A stretch of DNA of 64,000 nt from Oscillospiraceae bacterium (GTDB taxonomy: Bacteria > Bacillota > Clostridia > Oscillospirales > UBA929), in assembly GCA_009782475.1 (NCBI GenBank), contig WRIZ01000002.1, forward strand, positions 64,001 to 128,000, read 5' to 3'. A program made the position numbers and the translations under genes. Positions 1 through 7,763 of the stretch are shown one piece after another. The number at the start of each line of letters is the position of its first letter. Position 1 is the first letter of the stretch. The notes under the pieces were generated by a model. The model was not told the DNA's origin. It made no database searches and saw only the letters and a list, made by a program, of their open reading frames with translations.

Positions 1-2
1 TG

Positions 3-1754
3 ATCCTCCTCTCGCTGAAAGACACAGCCTTTATGTTTGAAAAGCTGCTGTATGCCGCGACGCTGGCCGTGACCGTCATCGTTGTCGCCGTGCCGGAAGG
101 GCTTCCGATGATGATCACGGTTGTTTTGTCCGCCAATATGAAGCGGATGTTCAAAGACAATGTGCTGGTGCGTAAATTGGTCGGGATCGAAACCGCAGGG
201 AGTATGAACATCCTGTTTACCGACAAAACCGGGACACTGACCAAAGGGAAGCTGCAAGTCACCGCCTTTATTGACCCGGACGGCAGAACCTATAAAGCGG
301 GGGACAGCCCGGTGGACAAAGCCATCCACCGCGCTTTGGTTTGGAACAACGCCGCCGTCATGTCGAAAGGCAAAGCGGTTGGCGGCAACGCGACCGACCG
401 GGCTTTGTTGGAATTTGCGCAAAAATACAACTTTTCACATCGTTTGGCCAAGGGGAAAATCATCCCGTTTGATTCAAAACGAAAGATTATGTCCACCGAA
501 GTAACGGGCGAAACGGTGTGTAAATTGACCAAAGGCGCGCCGGAGATCATCATGCGCGGGCAGGAAACGCAGGCGTTGAAGAAGGCCATAACGCGTTTGC
601 AGGAAGAAGGAGCCAGGCTGATCGCGGTTGCCGAAAACAACCGCGTTTTGGGGCTGTTTGCCGTGCGGGACGATGTGCGTTACGAGGCGGCCGGGGGCGT
701 CAAGCAGATTCAAAACGCCGGCATCCAAGTGGTGATGATCACAGGCGACGCGAAAGAAACGGCGCGCGCCATTGCCAAAAAGACCCACCTGCTCGAAGAC
801 GGCGGGTTGATCCTGACCTCTGAGGAACTGGCGAAAATGAGCGATGATGAGGTGCGTCACGCCCTGCCCCGTTTGCGGGTGGTTGCCCGCGCCCTGCCCC
901 GGGATAAAAGCCGCCTTGTCCGCATCGCGCAGGGGATGGGTTTGGTGGCGGGGATGACGGGTGACGGCGTGAACGACGCGCCCGCTTTGCGGAAAGCGGA
1001 CGTCGGCTTCGCCATGGGCAGCGGGACAGAGGTCGCCAAAGAAGCGGGGGACATCGTCATCATGGACGACAACCTCTTTTCGATCGCCAAAGCCATCCGT
1101 TACGGGCGCACCATCTTCAAGAGTATCCGCAAATTTATCATTTTCCAGCTCACGCTGAATTTCTGCGCGTTGGGCGTCTCGGTCATCGCGCCGCTGATCG
1201 GGGTGGAGGCTCCGATCACCGTCATACAGATGCTGTGGATCAACATGGTGATGGACACATTGGCCGGGCTGGCCTTCGGCGGTGAACCGGCTTTGATGGA
1301 ATATATGAACCAGCCGCCCAAAAAGCGGGACGAACCGATCATCAACAGCTACATGTACCGGGAGATCGCGCTGGGGGGGCTTTACGCGGTGCTGGTTTGT
1401 CTGTGGTTCTTGAAAAGTTCTGTGACCCACACTCTTTTCAATACCCCGGCGCGGTTTATGACGGCGTTCTTCGCATTGTTTATGTTCATGGGCATCTTTT
1501 CATCCCTCACGGCGCGCACCCATAAAGCCAACCTCTTAGACCATTTGGCGGGCAACAAACCGTTTATCGGCATTATGGGGCTGGTGGCGGCTGTGCAAAC
1601 CGGATTGATTTACTTCGGCGGCACCATCTTCCGCACCAGCGGGCTGACCTTTTGGCAGCTCACCTTTGTTCTCTTGCTGGCGTCCACCGCCATCCTCGTC
1701 CGCACCTTCCGCGTCATATGGTATGAACGCTCGGGAAAGCCTTGCGGGTTATAG
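3..1754 (+). CDS. Calcium-transporting P-type ATPase, C-terminal part (5' end outside window)
   Basis: The reading frame is open from base 3, so the gene begins upstream and only the C-terminal part of about 580 residues is seen; the ATG at 33 is internal. Visible in order: the TM4 ion-binding motif PEGLP, the phosphorylation motif DKTGTLT about 40 residues later, the nucleotide-binding KGAPE, the hinge TGDGVNDAP, then a C-terminal cation-ATPase domain with about six membrane segments, including the QMLWINMVMDTLAGLAF signature. PEGLP plus that C-terminal segment point to the type II Ca2+ ATPases, nearest the plasma-membrane (IIB) group, exporting Ca2+ from the cytoplasm. The actuator domain is outside the window. 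Ion specificity is inferred from family motifs. A hairpin follows the stop. Confidence 0.93.
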   Translation: MLLSLKDTAFMFEKLLYAATLAVTVIVVAVPEGLPMMITVVLSANMKRMFKDNVLVRKLVGIETAGSMNILFTDKTGTLTKGKLQVTAFIDPDGRTYKAGDSPVDKAIHRALVWNNAAVMSKGKAVGGNATDRALLEFAQKYNFSHRLAKGKIIPFDSKRKIMSTEVTGETVCKLTKGAPEIIMRGQETQALKKAITRLQEEGARLIAVAENNRVLGLFAVRDDVRYEAAGGVKQIQNAGIQVVMITGDAKETARAIAKKTHLLEDGGLILTSEELAKMSDDEVRHALPRLRVVARALPRDKSRLVRIAQGMGLVAGMTGDGVNDAPALRKADVGFAMGSGTEVAKEAGDIVIMDDNLFSIAKAIRYGRTIFKSIRKFIIFQLTLNFCALGVSVIAPLIGVEAPITVIQMLWINMVMDTLAGLAFGGEPALMEYMNQPPKKRDEPIINSYMYREIALGGLYAVLVCLWFLKSSVTHTLFNTPARFMTAFFALFMFMGIFSSLTARTHKANLLDHLAGNKPFIGIMGLVAAVQTGLIYFGGTIFRTSGLTFWQLTFVLLLASTAILVRTFRVIWYERSGKPCGL

Positions 1755-1759
1755 AAAGA

Positions 1760-1787
1760 ACCCCCGCTTTTCATTCAAAGCGGGGGT
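1760..1787. terminator. Candidate bidirectional terminator hairpin
   Basis: Inverted repeat ACCCCCGCTTT / AAAGCGGGGGT around a short loop, six bases after the ATPase stop and facing the end of the minus-strand ORF at 1800. The following T-run is weak, so its efficiency as an intrinsic terminator is uncertain. Confidence 0.55.
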
Positions 1788-1799
1788 ATCGTACAACAC

Positions 1800-2276
1800 T
1801 TATGAAGTCTGCTTTACCAATGATTTGATCAACGCGGTGAAGTCTTCTAAGTTACAAGTGTTGAATTCTTCCGGCGTATCGAGCAACTTTGCGATTGTGT
1901 ATCCGGTCAAATCTTTTTCAGTCAGCTTTATGTTATGTTCACCGAGCATTTTGCTTGAATCCCAATTTACAACCAGCATTTTATCCGCTATAGGCCAAGT
2001 GGTCGAAGACCCAAAACCGTTGCCTGCCTTATTGATAAAGAATATGGCTTCCATACCGGGGGATAGTTCAAAGGTTGAAGATCGTTCAATATAGGTTTCC
2101 GCTCTGCCGCCGTCCCGGTAAAAAGTAAATTCTCCCTTTGCGTCACCCTTATATACCTCGACAACGGAAAGGATAACAGGGGTCTTCAATAGCATTCCGT
2201 GATGAAGCTCAGTTTTTTTCAATTCAGATACCTTAGCGAAAAAGATGTGATCCGCTTCCTTAACCAACCCAGCCAA
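1800..2276 (-). CDS. Hypothetical protein, probably 5'-truncated secreted protein
   Basis: A 158-codon ORF read from a TTG, with no signal peptide and no convincing ribosome site. The protein contains a beta-rich stretch (VEVYKGDAKGEFTFYRDGG) of a kind I associate with small uncharacterised secreted Gram-positive proteins that normally have an N-terminal export signal; I cannot name the family. That signal is missing here: the frame is open only a few codons upstream before a stop, and it overlaps the 3' end of a decayed zinc-protease gene. The most likely reading is the body of a gene that lost its 5' end during rearrangement. It could still be expressed as a cytoplasmic remnant. Codon use is AT-richer than the flanking core genes. 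Confidence 0.45.
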   Translation of the reverse strand: MAGLVKEADHIFFAKVSELKKTELHHGMLLKTPVILSVVEVYKGDAKGEFTFYRDGGRAETYIERSSTFELSPGMEAIFFINKAGNGFGSSTTWPIADKMLVVNWDSSKMLGEHNIKLTEKDLTGYTIAKLLDTPEEFNTCNLEDFTALIKSLVKQTS

Positions 2277-2570
2277 AGTATAACCGGGTATTTATAGTTG
2301 GCTGCATGATATTACTGGAACAAGTTGAACTTGTACACTTACCGTTGCCAATCTCGTGGCAATGACGGATTCCATAAACATGACCCAATTCATGCATGAC
2401 TACAGTTTGAGTGTTATATGTACCGGATTGATTTGTTATACTAAATGAATATCTGCTGTTTAAGTATACATCTACCTTTGTCCACGCCTATGTTATAACT
2501 GCCGCCGAGAGTGCTGCCGAGATACAAGTCGTAGTCATAGCTGTGTTGATACCCCTTTCATTCGTGTATT
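2260..2570 (-). pseudogene. Decayed metzincin-type zinc metallopeptidase
   Basis: Not in the ORF track. On the minus strand the frame ending in TAA at 2260-2262 encodes HELGHVYGIRH, the three-histidine zinc site HExxHxxGxxH of metzincin peptidases, followed about 20 residues later by NIMQP, matching the Met-turn. Upstream the frame hits a stop, while a neighbouring frame carries a plausible continuation (YDYDLYLGSTLGG), so one frameshift lies near 2490. That upstream frame then meets a stop near 2565 and no start codon is present. The catalytic core is recognisable but the gene cannot make a full protein. Its last codons overlap the TTG of the next minus-strand ORF. It was probably a small secreted protease. 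Confidence 0.7.
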
Positions 2571-2649
2571 TATTTCATTATACACATAGAAAGAAGAGGC
2601 AATTGTCGAATAATGTCGATGGAATTGTTAAATATTTGTTAACTTTAAT

Positions 2650-2706
2650 TCAACGCACGGTTACGCTCACAACCTCATTGCTCGTGCCGATGCGGATCGG
2701 CGGAAT
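2650..2706 (-). pseudogene. Orphan 3' tail of a metallophosphoesterase gene
   Basis: The minus strand encodes PIRIGTSNEVVSVTVR followed by a stop, identical in protein sequence to the C-terminus of the intact metallophosphoesterase ending at 3544. The DNA differs at several third positions (for example CGC versus AGG for an Arg codon), so this is an old duplicate, not an assembly echo. Homology fades upstream of the Pro codon. The toxin-antitoxin pair lies between this remnant and the intact gene. The surrounding stretch 2571-2773 holds no other gene I can support. Confidence 0.7.
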
Positions 2707-2773
2707 TGTCAAACGAACAACGCAATTATACGTTCTATCGAACGTATGCGCCTACCGGGGGCGTTTTAGCTCG

Positions 2774-3175
2774 TCACTCCTTCGTCCAATCCTCCGTAAC
2801 AAGCCCATCGACACGGGAAAACTCCCCTGTATTATTTGTCACCAATACTGCGTCGTTTGCTAAAGCCGAAGCGGCTATCAACAAATCGTTTCCGCCGATA
2901 ATCTGCCCTTTTGTTTCAAGCGCGGCACGAATATCGCCGTATACACGAGCGGTTTTATGATCAAAATGAATTATTTCATAAAGCGCAGCAAAACGGGCAT
3001 ATCGTATTAAGTTATAATCCCTCTTTACGCTTTTTGCCGCGCCATAGTAGAGTTCGGCCATAACAACTGCAGGTACTCTTATTTCATTGCGCAGAATCGT
3101 TCTCATTTTCTCCCTTATTTGATGGAATTTATTATTTAGAAAATAAACGCAAATATTTGTATCAAGGAAATACAT
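2774..3175 (-). CDS. vapC: PIN-domain ribonuclease toxin, VapC family
   Basis: 133 residues, the usual VapC length. PIN-domain landmarks are present: LDTN at the N-terminus (Asp5), MAELYYGA (Glu41), GGNDLLIAASA (Asp97) and the C-terminal LVTNNTGEFSRVDGL typical of VapC/FitB toxins. Family members are Mg2+-dependent RNases that cleave tRNA or rRNA and are neutralised by the protein encoded just upstream. Its ATG overlaps the antitoxin stop by one base (TAATG), implying translational coupling. The pair lies in an AT-richer accessory patch between two copies of a metallophosphoesterase 3' end, consistent with horizontal gain. The RNA target cannot be told from sequence. Confidence 0.9.
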   Translation of the reverse strand: MYFLDTNICVYFLNNKFHQIREKMRTILRNEIRVPAVVMAELYYGAAKSVKRDYNLIRYARFAALYEIIHFDHKTARVYGDIRAALETKGQIIGGNDLLIAASALANDAVLVTNNTGEFSRVDGLVTEDWTKE

Positions 3176-3429
3176 TATCTTATTTCCTCTCTTGGAGTGT
3201 TAAATTCCCAAGGGATTTCTGGCGGTTCGATAAACGTTGGATCATCTATTGAACCGCAAAGTTCATCAAGGGCAATTTGATACTCCTTTTGTGTCATTTC
3301 CTCTGTCTTTTTGATGACCGCCGGTTCATCAAGCACGGTCATAATAACCTTGCGCCGACCAGTTATACGCATTGTTTGTCCTGCCGGATAGAAATGCCCG
3401 TTTTCAAAATATCCTTCATATGCTTGCAT
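3175..3429 (-). CDS. Antitoxin partner of the VapC toxin
   Basis: 84 residues when started at 3429. The ORF track start at 3447 gives six extra residues, but the segment AAGGAG inside those codons lies nine bases before the ATG at 3429 and is a good ribosome site, so the start MQAYEGYFENGHFYP is preferred. The N-terminal half resembles clostridial VapB-type antitoxins (ENGxFYP, then RRKVIMTVLDEP). The C-terminal tail, rich in Glu, Pro and Ile (PPEIPWEF), would be the flexible part that wraps the PIN toxin. Antitoxins of this type usually repress their own promoter with the toxin; a promoter-like site lies directly upstream. Confidence 0.82.
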   Translation of the reverse strand: MQAYEGYFENGHFYPAGQTMRITGRRKVIMTVLDEPAVIKKTEEMTQKEYQIALDELCGSIDDPTFIEPPEIPWEFNTPREEIR

Positions 3430-3486
3430 AGCTTTCAGCTCCTTCATAGATTATTCACCGCATATTCATATGGTTGCCACATTTAT

Positions 3487-3515
3487 AGAATACCATAAAT
3501 CAAATTCCTTGACAA
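3487..3515 (-). promoter_or_regulatory. Putative promoter of the toxin-antitoxin operon
   Basis: On the minus strand TTGTCA and TATTCT are separated by 17 bases, ending about 58 bases before the antitoxin start. The match to sigma-A consensus is good. Confidence 0.55.
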
Positions 3516-3543
3516 CTAAATATCGCCGGTCTTGTTACAAAGC

Positions 3544-4665
3544 TCAACGGACGGTTACGCTCACAACCTCATTGCTGGTACCAATCCTAATCGGCATCAT
3601 CCATGTGCCTGCGCCCTGCGAAATGACGACTTGGGGGTTCTCTTCGTTCTTCGGAATGTATCCGTAATCAATAGGATAGATCAAGCCGGTGATGATGCTG
3701 CCCGGGAATATCTGACCCCGGTGGGTGTGCCCGGCCAGGATAAGGTCGGCGGCATTGCGGTATTCAGTGATATAAGCCGGGTTGTGATCCATCACTACAA
3801 TGGGCAACCCGGCATCCAGCGAAGCGGAAAGCTCCCAAAAATCCGCGCGCCGTGAACCGCCGAGGCCGCCGATCGGGGAATGGTCGAGCCGTCCCAGCAG
3901 CACCATCCGTTCGTCTATCATAACATGCTCATCTTTAAGGAGCCTGACCCCGCTCCGTTCAAGGAAATCGATCATCTCCCCGGCCGAATGTCCGCCGTCG
4001 TGGTTCCCGAAACAAGCGTACACGCCGTAAGGGGCATGGATGCTTTGAAGGAGGGCGGACGCCTTGTCCGGGTAGCGGACGGCGTCGTATCCGTTGGAGA
4101 AAATGTCCCCGGCAATACAGACCAAATCGGGGTTGAGGTCATTGATCATTTCAACAATGGTTTCAAGGCGGCGTTCGGAACCGAGGTCGCCCAGATGCAA
4201 GTCGCTGACCAAAACGATGTTCATCTCGCCGGAAAGCCCTATATCAACATCATAGGAGACAGTTTTCACCCGGTGCGCGTTGAAAATACCGTAGCAAACC
4301 ACGCCGACAGACAGGATAACAACGGCAAGTCCCGCGAAAAAACGGACGCTCTGCGGCATCGGGCTTGGGATCAGCCGGGAAAGCCTGCCGATTAAGATAA
4401 CGGCGTCCGAGAGAAGGAAGAACAAGAAAAGGTATATGTAGAAGCCTGTCCAGTAAGAAGCGAACCAGCGCATGACGTCCTGTATCCCAAACGGCAGGCG
4501 CAGGAACCCCAAAACCAGCGACAAAGCCAGCAGTGTGTAAACGATGATAAACGCTTTCCCGCTGATCTGCGGAAACATGGTTCCAAGCCACTGAAAAGAC
4601 CTTCTGCCCACATAAAAATTGGAGCCAAAGTAAACGGTTATGAGAGTAAGAAAAATCCAGCGCAT
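3544..4665 (-). CDS. Membrane-anchored calcineurin-like metallophosphoesterase (YkuE/YaeI type)
   Basis: 373 residues. The N-terminal 140 residues hold about four hydrophobic segments. The soluble domain then shows the metallophosphoesterase blocks in order: VSDLHLGDLGSERR, AGDIFSNG, FGNHDGGHSAG, and GHTHRGQIFPGS close to the end. Together these ligate two metal ions and make a phosphodiester or phosphomonoester hydrolase facing one side of the membrane. Relatives of YkuE/YaeI have been linked to lipid or cell-envelope phosphoesters, but the substrate here is not known. It ends PIRIGTSNEVVSVTVR, a tail duplicated about 0.85 kb downstream. It appears monocistronic, with its own promoter and divergent from the sigma-factor operon. 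Confidence 0.9.
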   Translation of the reverse strand: MRWIFLTLITVYFGSNFYVGRRSFQWLGTMFPQISGKAFIIVYTLLALSLVLGFLRLPFGIQDVMRWFASYWTGFYIYLFLFFLLSDAVILIGRLSRLIPSPMPQSVRFFAGLAVVILSVGVVCYGIFNAHRVKTVSYDVDIGLSGEMNIVLVSDLHLGDLGSERRLETIVEMINDLNPDLVCIAGDIFSNGYDAVRYPDKASALLQSIHAPYGVYACFGNHDGGHSAGEMIDFLERSGVRLLKDEHVMIDERMVLLGRLDHSPIGGLGGSRRADFWELSASLDAGLPIVVMDHNPAYITEYRNAADLILAGHTHRGQIFPGSIITGLIYPIDYGYIPKNEENPQVVISQGAGTWMMPIRIGTSNEVVSVTVR

Positions 4666-4689
4666 TCGTCCACCCGCTTTCTAACGTGT

Positions 4690-4717
4690 AGTATAGCACA
4701 CAATATAGCGTTGTAAA
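4690..4717 (-). promoter_or_regulatory. Putative promoter of the metallophosphoesterase
   Basis: Minus strand TTTACA, 16-base spacer, TATACT; the -10 lies 25 bases before the start codon. Confidence 0.6.
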
Positions 4718-4732
4718 ACCCCCTTAATCCGC

Positions 4733-4761
4733 TTGAAGCAGGATAGGGGGTATGATACGAT
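4733..4761 (+). promoter_or_regulatory. Possible promoter of the sigma factor operon
   Basis: TTGAAG, 17-base spacer, TACGAT, about 90 bases before the sigma-factor ATG. The match is moderate; a separate self-regulated ECF promoter closer to the gene is possible but I could not identify one. Confidence 0.4.
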
Positions 4762-4852
4762 ATTGTAAAAATGTTTCAGGCAGTGAGCAAATCGCCCCGT
4801 TCAATTGTATATTGTATGACCGGTTAATAGAGAGCGAAGGGGCAATGCTTTG

Positions 4853-5368
4853 ATGGAGGGTACTTTGGGGAATACAAAAAAATTGAAAAACGGGGTGGCG
4901 GAAGCGGTCATTACGGAAGTTTACGAGAGGACTTTGCCGTCTGTCTACCGTTTATGCTACTCATATCTGAAAAACAGCCACGATACGCAGGACATGGTTC
5001 AAAGCGTATATGTAAAGCTCTTGCAAAGCGGCAGAGATTTTGAAAGTGACGAGCATCAGAAGGCCTGGCTCTTGCTAACGGCGCGCAATCTCTGCAAAAA
5101 CAACCTGCGTCACTGGTGGCGGCGCAACGAGCCTTTGGAACGGTGCGACAGCCTGCCCATCGCGTCCCCGGCGGAGGATTACAGCGGCGTCAGGGACGTG
5201 GTGCTGGGATTGCCGGATAAATACAAAATACTGGTGTTCCTGTATTACTATGAAGGCTACGACACCAATGAAATCGCCGATATGCTGAAGAAAAACAATT
5301 CGACCGTGCGGCGGCATCTCGCCGAGGCACGAGCTATTTTAGGAGGGATTATCCGTGAAGAAGAATAA
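4853..5368 (+). CDS. ECF-type RNA polymerase sigma factor
   Basis: 171 residues, a standard ECF length. Region 2 is seen at about residues 25-90 (LPSVYRLCYSYLKNSHDTQDMVQSVYVKLL) and region 4 at about 110-165, ending in a helix-turn-helix (YEGYDTNEIADMLKKNNSTVRRHLAEAR). The ATG at 4853 is chosen because GAAGGGG lies 10 bases upstream; the track's TTG at 4850 adds one residue. Its last 14 bases overlap the start of a gene for a single-pass membrane protein. In this arrangement the second gene usually encodes the anti-sigma factor, so this sigma factor probably answers an envelope signal. Its regulon cannot be read from here. Confidence 0.92.
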   Translation: MEGTLGNTKKLKNGVAEAVITEVYERTLPSVYRLCYSYLKNSHDTQDMVQSVYVKLLQSGRDFESDEHQKAWLLLTARNLCKNNLRHWWRRNEPLERCDSLPIASPAEDYSGVRDVVLGLPDKYKILVFLYYYEGYDTNEIADMLKKNNSTVRRHLAEARAILGGIIREEE

Positions 5369-7637
5369 CATTACCGGGTTTTATGAGACGATTGGGCCGT
5401 CCGCGGACGAAAAGGGACAAATGCTGGAGAAATTATTGCAGACAAAAACAAGGAAGCGCGTGAACTTACGGCCTGTAGGCCTTTTGGCGGCGGGGCTGGC
5501 ACTCTTTTTCATCCTGTCCGTGCCGTTATGGGGGTTGTCGTGGTTTGACTTCGGCGGAGCCGACGTTCCCGGGGTTGACCCCGGCGCAACCGAACAGCCG
5601 GGCGTGACCGTACAGACAAGTACCGCGCCGTCTGCCGGGAAGGAAGTTGTCTTCATTCATGAGGAAACGGTCTCTCTGGAAGGGATCGGCAGTCTCGACG
5701 TCGCAAGCATTTACCAAGACATTGCCGTCACCCTCACCGACGCCGCGGAAATGACAGTCCGCCAATACGATAAAAACGGAGTGAAGCCGTTTATCCTCAA
5801 CAACGACGGCAAGGCTATTTCGGTAAAGCACGATGACAAAACCGTCAGCGGTTCGATCACAAATTCACAAATGCCCCGTTTTGAGATTGCGATACCCCGT
5901 GCATTCTACGGCGATGTGTCTCTGAGCAGTACCTCCGGCGATATACTACTGCATAGCGACGCCAACTGGAAGACGGTGAAGTTCAACACGTCATCGGGGG
6001 ATATACTCTTCGGCAAACTGTGGGCAGAGTCTGTCAATTTCAAGGCAACATCCGGCGACATCGTCATCAATGAATTGATGGCGGAAGGGGACGTCAACCT
6101 AAACTGCACATCCGGCGATGTGGTTATTGTAAAGTTATCGGCGGCAGGCAATATAAATTTGGAAACGACATCCGGCGACATCTTGGTCTCCGCCCTTGCC
6201 GGCAAGAGTTACTCCGTCAGCACGACATCCGGTGACATTGACATCAAAGAAGCCATCGGCGAAGGAAAGGCGGCATCGGTGAGCGGCAAGGTGAAAGTCA
6301 ACGGCGAGATACTGGAGAAAGAACGGCCTGCTCAAGGTAAGGATGGTTCCAGCAGCGAAAATAAGCAGCAGAAAAAATGGGGAAAAGCCATCCTTTTGCA
6401 TGAAGAAACGGTTTCTTTATCAGGAATCGAAAAAATCTCCATTGACAATATGTATCAAAACATTAACATCACCCTTACCGACGCGGAAGAGATGACCATC
6501 CGCCAGTATGACCCGGAAGAAATAAAGCCGTTGACCCTAAGCAATAACGGAACAAAAATCTCCATAAAGGCGGATGACAGCTGGAGCAAAACTTACAATA
6601 GCAGCCCCAGCGGAAAAGAATGCCGCTTTGAGATCGAGCTGCCCCGTTCCTACAGCGGCGATGTAAGCATAAACACCATGTCCGGGTCAGTAGAGGTCAA
6701 GGGAAGCGTAAAACTCAATAATGTGAAGTTTTATACCATGTCCGGCAGCATCAATATTGAAACACTTGAAGCGAAGGATGTAATACTCAGCACGATGTCC
6801 GGCAGCACTTGGGCCGACAAAATCACAAGCGAGACGTACAACATCAGCGCGATGTCCGGCAGTGTGAACATCAAAGACCTTACCGGCAAAGGCGAAGCGT
6901 CGGTCATGAGCGGCACAGTGACGATCAACGGCAAAACGCAGGAGAAAGAATGGCCGTTTAACAACGGCGGGCAGACATTTGATTACGTGCAAGTATTTGA
7001 TAATGGTCAAGTTAACGAAGCTGTTTTTATCCACGAGGAAACCGTATCGCTGGAAGGGATTGACAGCCTTACGATTGAAAGTTTCCACCAGATCATCAAT
7101 ATTACTTTCACCGATGCCTCGGCAATGACGATCCGTCACTATGATCAAGCCGGGATGGAGCAGTTTACCCTGAAGAACGACAGCAAAACGATTGCGGTGA
7201 AGCACGATGATAAAAACACCGACAGAATGATTAGCAACTTAAATAATCCCCGCTTTGAGATCGAGATACCCCGTTCCTATCAAGGCGATGTGTCCCTGAA
7301 AAGCCTGTCCGGCAGCGTCTCTGTCAAAGAAGATGTGAATTGGAACAAGGTGACGGTCTCTCTGATCTCCGGTATGATTGCGTTTGAGAATATCAAAGCG
7401 AAAGATGTATCCTTAAAGAGCGTATCCGGCCATGTCAAGGTCAAGGAAGTTGAAGCGAATGATGTAAATCTCAAAAGTACCTCCGGGAATGTTACGGCGG
7501 AAAAAATCATCAGTGAGACATACAGCGCGAGTTCAACCTCCGGCAATGTAAACATCAAAGAAGCCGCCGGCGAAGGTCAGGCGACGTCGGTGACCGGCAC
7601 GGTAACCATCAACGGCGAGGTACAAAAGAAACGGTAA
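5355..7637 (+). CDS. Membrane-anchored triple-repeat DUF4097 protein, candidate anti-sigma factor
   Basis: 760 residues from a GTG overlapping the sigma-factor gene. About 35 cytoplasmic residues are followed by one membrane segment (VGLLAAGLALFFILSVPLWG), then a long outside part. That part is three tandem copies of a domain of 200-250 residues, each opening with HEETVSL and a conserved VTLTDA..MTVRQYD block, then short beta repeats, and closing with a NGE..EK element. Within each copy the repeat turn is uniform: TSGDI in the first, MSGSV in the second, mostly SGxV in the third. This matches DUF4097-type right-handed beta structures. Anti-sigma function is inferred from position, topology and the short cytoplasmic tail; no classical zinc anti-sigma motif is visible. 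Confidence 0.82.
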   Translation: MKKNNITGFYETIGPSADEKGQMLEKLLQTKTRKRVNLRPVGLLAAGLALFFILSVPLWGLSWFDFGGADVPGVDPGATEQPGVTVQTSTAPSAGKEVVFIHEETVSLEGIGSLDVASIYQDIAVTLTDAAEMTVRQYDKNGVKPFILNNDGKAISVKHDDKTVSGSITNSQMPRFEIAIPRAFYGDVSLSSTSGDILLHSDANWKTVKFNTSSGDILFGKLWAESVNFKATSGDIVINELMAEGDVNLNCTSGDVVIVKLSAAGNINLETTSGDILVSALAGKSYSVSTTSGDIDIKEAIGEGKAASVSGKVKVNGEILEKERPAQGKDGSSSENKQQKKWGKAILLHEETVSLSGIEKISIDNMYQNINITLTDAEEMTIRQYDPEEIKPLTLSNNGTKISIKADDSWSKTYNSSPSGKECRFEIELPRSYSGDVSINTMSGSVEVKGSVKLNNVKFYTMSGSINIETLEAKDVILSTMSGSTWADKITSETYNISAMSGSVNIKDLTGKGEASVMSGTVTINGKTQEKEWPFNNGGQTFDYVQVFDNGQVNEAVFIHEETVSLEGIDSLTIESFHQIINITFTDASAMTIRHYDQAGMEQFTLKNDSKTIAVKHDDKNTDRMISNLNNPRFEIEIPRSYQGDVSLKSLSGSVSVKEDVNWNKVTVSLISGMIAFENIKAKDVSLKSVSGHVKVKEVEANDVNLKSTSGNVTAEKIISETYSASSTSGNVNIKEAAGEGQATSVTGTVTINGEVQKKR

Positions 7638-7668
7638 AGCGGTGAGGCAGAACAAACCATTATACAGC

Positions 7669-7701
7669 AAAGGTGCGCGCAGTTCGCTGCGCGCACCTTT
7701 T
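7669..7701 (+). terminator. Intrinsic terminator after the sigma factor operon
   Basis: Strong hairpin AAAGGTGCGCGCAG-TTCG-CTGCGCGCACCTTTT with a stable TTCG loop and a T-run, 31 bases after the DUF4097 gene. Confidence 0.88.
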
Positions 7702-7763
7702 GATGTAATTGACGGAACAAAACGGAAATCAATGCGTCTAAGGGAGTGAACGGAGGGAAAAAT

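Noticed and set aside
474-1430. Long minus-strand ORF of 318 codons inside the ATPase gene
   Set aside because: It is His/Arg/Asp-rich, lacks a ribosome site and mirrors the codon pattern of the real gene on the other strand. The same applies to other long shadow ORFs, such as 45144-46181 and 12695-13573.
5920-6250. CRISPR-like or minisatellite array in the DUF4097 gene
   Set aside because: The repeating unit (coding TSGDI turns) is imperfect in DNA, in coding phase and explained by protein repeats.
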